DNA from: Klebsiella aerogenes KCTC 2190 | GTDB lineage: Bacteria > Pseudomonadota > Gammaproteobacteria > Enterobacterales > Enterobacteriaceae | Direction of reading: 5' to 3' | Length of the DNA stretch: 64,000 nucleotides | Assembly (NCBI RefSeq): GCF_000215745.1 | Contig: NC_015663.1 | Coordinates: 558,001-622,000 of the forward strand | Shown: in pieces, positions 60,834 through 64,000 of the stretch | How the letters are laid out: every line of letters begins with the position of its first letter | Position numbering within the stretch: the stretch's first letter is position 1 | Translations under genes and position numbers: made by a program | Notes under the pieces: generated by a model | Told to the model about the DNA's origin: nothing | Seen by the model: only the letters and a program-made list of their open reading frames with translations | Database searches by the model: none

Positions 60834-60939
60834 CGTTTTATTTTCCGGTTTCATCGTTAATGCCGGAGAATATAGCGCGCCGTCAACATTAGCGGAAATT
60901 GATAATTTTAATCATTAATAAGCGAAGCTAATAGCTACA

Positions 60940-60970
60940 GGCAAAAAAAAGACCGGCGATGCCGGTCTTG
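60940..60970 (-). terminator. mscS terminator
   Basis: GACCGGC and GCCGGTC enclose GAT (60951-60967), followed on the minus strand by TTTTTTTT. Located 20-40 bp after the mscS stop. Confidence 0.88.
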
Positions 60971-60988
60971 TGCCATTGCTGGAAAAAA

Positions 60989-61846
60989 TTACTGCGCTTT
61001 TTCCTGCTGATTCACCATATGTACGTCCATCTGCGGATACGGGAAGCTGATGCCATTGGCGTCGAAATCACGCTTAATGCGCTCCAGCACGTCCCAGTAG
61101 ACGTTTTGCAGGTCGCTGCTTTTGCTCCATACGCGAACCACGAAGTTTACCGAAGAGGCGCCCAGTTCGTTAAGGCGAACGGTCATTTCGCGATCGCGCA
61201 GAATGCGGTCATCGGATTCGATAATCGCGGTCAGCAGTTGTTTCACCTTATCGATATCGGCATCGTAGGAGACGCCGATAATAAACTCATTACGGCGCGC
61301 CGGCTCACGGGAGAAGTTAATGATATTGCCAGCGATGATTTTACCATTCGGCACCACCACGATTTTGCCATCGACGGTACGCAGGGTAGTGGAGAAAATC
61401 TGCACGTTCTGCACGGTGCCCGCGATGCCGCCGAGATCGACATATTCACCGGCGCGGAACGGGCGGAACATCACCAGCAGCACGCCTGCGGCAAGGTTCG
61501 ACAACGACCCCTGCAGCGCCAGACCCACGGCCAAACCGGCGGCGCCCAGCACGGCGATCACTGAGGCGGTCTGTACGCCAACGCGGCCCAGGGCAGCAAT
61601 CAGCGTAAAGGCGATAATCGCATAGCGCACCAGCGCGGAGAGAAAATCGGCGACAGTTGCGTCGATCTTACGCGCCAGCATCAGGCGGTTGACGGTGTTA
61701 GAAACGATGCGCGCCACGATCATCCCGATGATCAGGATAACGATAGCGGCAACGATGTTGACGGCATAGCTCAGCAGCAACTCCTGGTTGCGCGCCAGCC
61801 AGGTCCCGGCATGGTTGATGCTATCGACAACGTTCAAATCTTCCAT
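60989..61846 (-). CDS. mscS: Small-conductance mechanosensitive channel MscS
   Basis: A 285-residue channel (YggB) that opens on membrane tension during hypo-osmotic shock. Three membrane helices occupy about residues 28-125; the pore helix is the glycine/alanine-rich [25 protein letters not shown]. The cytoplasmic vestibule follows. Same size as E. coli (286). Confidence 0.97.
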   Translation of the reverse strand: MEDLNVVDSINHAGTWLARNQELLLSYAVNIVAAIVILIIGMIVARIVSNTVNRLMLARKIDATVADFLSALVRYAIIAFTLIAALGRVGVQTASVIAVLGAAGLAVGLALQGSLSNLAAGVLLVMFRPFRAGEYVDLGGIAGTVQNVQIFSTTLRTVDGKIVVVPNGKIIAGNIINFSREPARRNEFIIGVSYDADIDKVKQLLTAIIESDDRILRDREMTVRLNELGASSVNFVVRVWSKSSDLQNVYWDVLERIKRDFDANGISFPYPQMDVHMVNQQEKAQ

Positions 61847-61987
61847 TTAACATTCCTTATGAATCCCCATACGGGTAATAAAAAAACCAAACCAGAAAAA
61901 TGACAATCAGGTTATAGGGTAAACAATAAGTGCGGATTTTGCCAAACCGATCACAGTTTGTTGACCAGATTTAGTCTGGGAAGATAA

Positions 61988-62014
61988 ATAAAAAAGCCCG
62001 CATTATGCGGGCTT
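61988..62014 (-). terminator. fbaA terminator
   Basis: AAGCCCGCAT and its complement ATGCGGGCTT (about 61996-62015) with TTTTTTAT following on the minus strand. About 20 bp after the fbaA stop. Confidence 0.9.
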
Positions 62015-62036
62015 TCAGGTAAGAAAGAGAATTTTC

Positions 62037-63116
62037 TTACAGAACGTCGATCGCGTTCAGCTCTTTGAATGCCTGCTCCAGACGGGTCACCATAGAGGTC
62101 TGAGCGGCACGCAGCCATACGCGCGGATCGTAGTATTTCTTGTTCGGCTGGTCTTCGCCTTTCGGGTTGCCCAGCTGGCCCTGCAGGTAAGCTTCGTTCG
62201 CTTTGTAGTACTGCAGGATACCGTCCCAGGTCGCCCATTGGGTGTCGGTATCGATGTTCATTTTCACAACGCCGTAGCTGACGGAGTCTTTGATTTCCTG
62301 AGCGGAAGAACCGGAACCGCCGTGGAAGACGAAGTTCAGGCTGTTGTGCGGCAGGTTGTGTTTCTTAGAAACATATTCCTGAGAGTCGCGCAGGATAGTC
62401 GGGGTCAGAACCACGTTACCCGGCTTGTAAACGCCGTGTACGTTACCGAAGGAAGCGGCGATGGTGAAGCGCGGGCTGATTTTGCTCAGCTCGGTGTACG
62501 CGTAATCAACGTCTTCCGGCTGGGTGTACAGTGCGGAAGCGTCCATGTGGCTGTTGTCCACGCCGTCTTCTTCACCGCCGGTGCAGCCCAGTTCGATTTC
62601 CAGAGTCATGCCCATTTTGGCCATGCGAGCCAGGTACTTAGAGCAGATCTCGATGTTTTCGTGCAGGGACTCTTCGGACAGGTCGATCATGTGGGAAGAG
62701 AACAGCGGTTTGCCAGTGGCAGCGAAGTGTTTTTCACCCGCGTCCAGCAGACCGTCGATCCACGGCAGCAGTTTCTTCGCGCAGTGGTCAGTGTGCAGGA
62801 TAACCGGCACGCCGTAGTGTTCAGCCATCTGGTGAACGTGATGCGCGCCAGAGATAGCGCCGAGGATAGCAGCGCCCTGCGGAACGTCAGTTTTCACGCC
62901 TTTGCCCGCGATGAACGCAGCGCCGCCGTTAGAGAACTGTACGATAACCGGAGAACGAACTTTCGCAGCAGCTTCCAGAACGGCGTTGATGGAATCAGTA
63001 CCCACGCAGTTTACCGCTGGCAGAGCAAAGTTGTTTTCTTTAGCTACCTGGAACACTTTCTGAACGTCGTCGCCAGTGATGACGCCCGGTTTTACGAAAT
63101 CAAAAATTTTAGACAT
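62037..63116 (-). CDS. fbaA: Class II fructose-bisphosphate aldolase
   Basis: A 359-residue zinc aldolase of glycolysis. Zinc histidines are in HTDHCAKK (about 108-111) and in later GNVHGVYKPGNV; the active-site glycine-rich FHGGSGSS follows near residue 265. Length equals E. coli (359). It lies 110 bp after pgk with a hairpin in the gap. Confidence 0.98.
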   Translation of the reverse strand: MSKIFDFVKPGVITGDDVQKVFQVAKENNFALPAVNCVGTDSINAVLEAAAKVRSPVIVQFSNGGAAFIAGKGVKTDVPQGAAILGAISGAHHVHQMAEHYGVPVILHTDHCAKKLLPWIDGLLDAGEKHFAATGKPLFSSHMIDLSEESLHENIEICSKYLARMAKMGMTLEIELGCTGGEEDGVDNSHMDASALYTQPEDVDYAYTELSKISPRFTIAASFGNVHGVYKPGNVVLTPTILRDSQEYVSKKHNLPHNSLNFVFHGGSGSSAQEIKDSVSYGVVKMNIDTDTQWATWDGILQYYKANEAYLQGQLGNPKGEDQPNKKYYDPRVWLRAAQTSMVTRLEQAFKELNAIDVL

Positions 63117-63194
63117 GTTACTTAGTCCTGTATCTGTATCTTCGACCGTTGAAGAAGGTTCGCGAGCTGTACAAAATTGTACGTTAGCGCGCTG

Positions 63195-63221
63195 AAAAAC
63201 AGGCGGGTTTCCCCGCCTGAA
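63195..63221 (-). terminator. pgk-fbaA intergenic terminator-like hairpin
   Basis: CAGGCGGG (63200-63207) pairs with CCCGCCTG (63212-63219), followed on the minus strand by TTTTTC. In E. coli too, the pgk-fbaA gap holds a partial terminator. Confidence 0.75.
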
Positions 63222-63226
63222 CTAAA

Positions 63227-64000
63227 TTACTGCTTAGCGCGCTCTTCGAGCATTGCTACTGCCGGCAGAACTTTGCCTTCCACGAATTCGAGGAATGCGC
63301 CGCCGCCAGTGGAGATGTAGGAGATTTTGTCAGCGATGCCGAACAGGTCGATCGCCGCCAGGGTGTCACCGCCGCCTGCGATAGAGAAACCTTCGCTGTC
63401 TGCGATAGCATTAGCAACGATTTCAGTACCTTTACGGAAGTTCGGGAATTCGAATACGCCAACCGGGCCATTCCACAGAATGGTTTTGGCGTTTTTCAGG
63501 ATTTCAGCCAGTTTCTGTGCGGAAACGTCGCCGAGGTCCAGAATCTGCTCGTCATCTTTGATGTCGTTAACGGATTTCAGGGTCGCAGTGGCGGTTTCAG
63601 AGAACTCGGTAGCGACGCGAACGTCAGTCGGAACCGGGATATCGCAGGTGCTCAGCAGGCGCTTAGCTTCGTCAACCAGGTCCGCTTCGTACAGGGATTT
63701 ACCGACGTTGTGGCCTTGAGCGGCAACGAAGGTGTTAGCGATACCGCCGCCGACGATCAGCTGGTCAGCGATTTTGGACAGAGAGTCGAGAACAGTCAGT
63801 TTGGTGGAAACTTTAGAACCGCCAACGATAGCAACCATCGGACGAGCCGGCTCTTTCAGCGCTTTACCCAGCGCGTCGAGTTCAGCGGCCAGCAGCGGGC
63901 CTGCACAAGCGACATCGGCGAATTTACCGATACCGTGGGTGGAAGCCTGCGCGCGGTGCGCGGTACCGAAAGCGTCCATGACGAATACGTCGCACAGCGC
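63227..64000 (-). CDS. pgk: Phosphoglycerate kinase, 5' part cut by window
   Basis: The C-terminal 257 residues of the glycolytic kinase (E. coli total 387). The frame runs open to 64000. Motifs seen: [25 protein letters not shown], and the nucleotide-binding [13 protein letters not shown] near the C-terminus. The start codon is beyond the window. Upstream of fbaA in the same operon. Confidence 0.97.
   Translation of the reverse strand, partial: ALCDVFVMDAFGTAHRAQASTHGIGKFADVACAGPLLAAELDALGKALKEPARPMVAIVGGSKVSTKLTVLDSLSKIADQLIVGGGIANTFVAAQGHNVGKSLYEADLVDEAKRLLSTCDIPVPTDVRVATEFSETATATLKSVNDIKDDEQILDLGDVSAQKLAEILKNAKTILWNGPVGVFEFPNFRKGTEIVANAIADSEGFSIAGGGDTLAAIDLFGIADKISYISTGGGAFLEFVEGKVLPAVAMLEERAKQ

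Overview
The window is chromosomal DNA of an enterobacterium. Gene order and protein similarity to the E. coli glyU-to-fbaA segment, plus an scsABCD cluster and an RpiR-type regulator beside bglA, suggest Klebsiella or a near relative such as Raoultella. This assignment is inference; no species marker was tested.

Layout. (1) Positions 1-3810 hold an AT-rich minus-strand operon: a NupC-type nucleoside transporter, an OprD-type porin and a class B acid phosphatase (cut by the window edge). Up to three CRP-like sites lie upstream. Together they look like a route for importing nucleotides as nucleosides. (2) Positions 3811-26773 are an integrated island of about 23 kb. It is bounded by a 26-bp exact direct repeat; the right copy is the 3' end of tRNA-Gly(CCC), next to a P4-type integrase. 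Its left half matches the cargo order of E. coli CP4-57-like elements: GTPase, small envelope proteins, DUF932 protein, KlcA/ArdB antirestriction protein, RadC/JAMM protein, DUF987 protein, and a CbeA-CbtA toxin-antitoxin pair that is frameshifted in both genes. An AlpA regulator, an inovirus Gp2-like protein, two zinc-ribbon proteins and several unknown proteins follow. Remnants of IS21 and IS3 elements separate this from the right half, which holds a five-gene chaperone-usher fimbrial operon, a LysR-type regulator and a CSS-motif EAL phosphodiesterase. (3) From 26755 to 64000 the DNA is GC-rich conserved backbone: glyU, actS, idi, lysS, prfB (with its programmed frameshift), recJ, dsbC, xerD, fldB, cptA-sdhE, ygfZ, yqfA, yqfB, rpiR-bglA, scsABCD, ygfF, gcvPHT, ubiI-ubiH-pepP-ygfB, zapA, ssrS (6S RNA), ygfA, serA, rpiA, argP, yggE, argO, mscS, fbaA and pgk (partial).

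The backbone genes form familiar working groups: xerD-dsbC-recJ-prfB-lysS (replication, translation and disulfide isomerisation), gcvTHP (glycine cleavage), ubiI/ubiH (ubiquinone hydroxylation), ssrS-ygfA, and argP with its probable target argO. The region with the most unexplained content is 7100-11496. It contains two secreted small proteins, two very small membrane proteins preceded by three clustered GATC-containing heptamers, a protein with a C-terminal ribbon-helix-helix-like segment, and an N-terminally anchored membrane protein. No function can be assigned to these from sequence alone.
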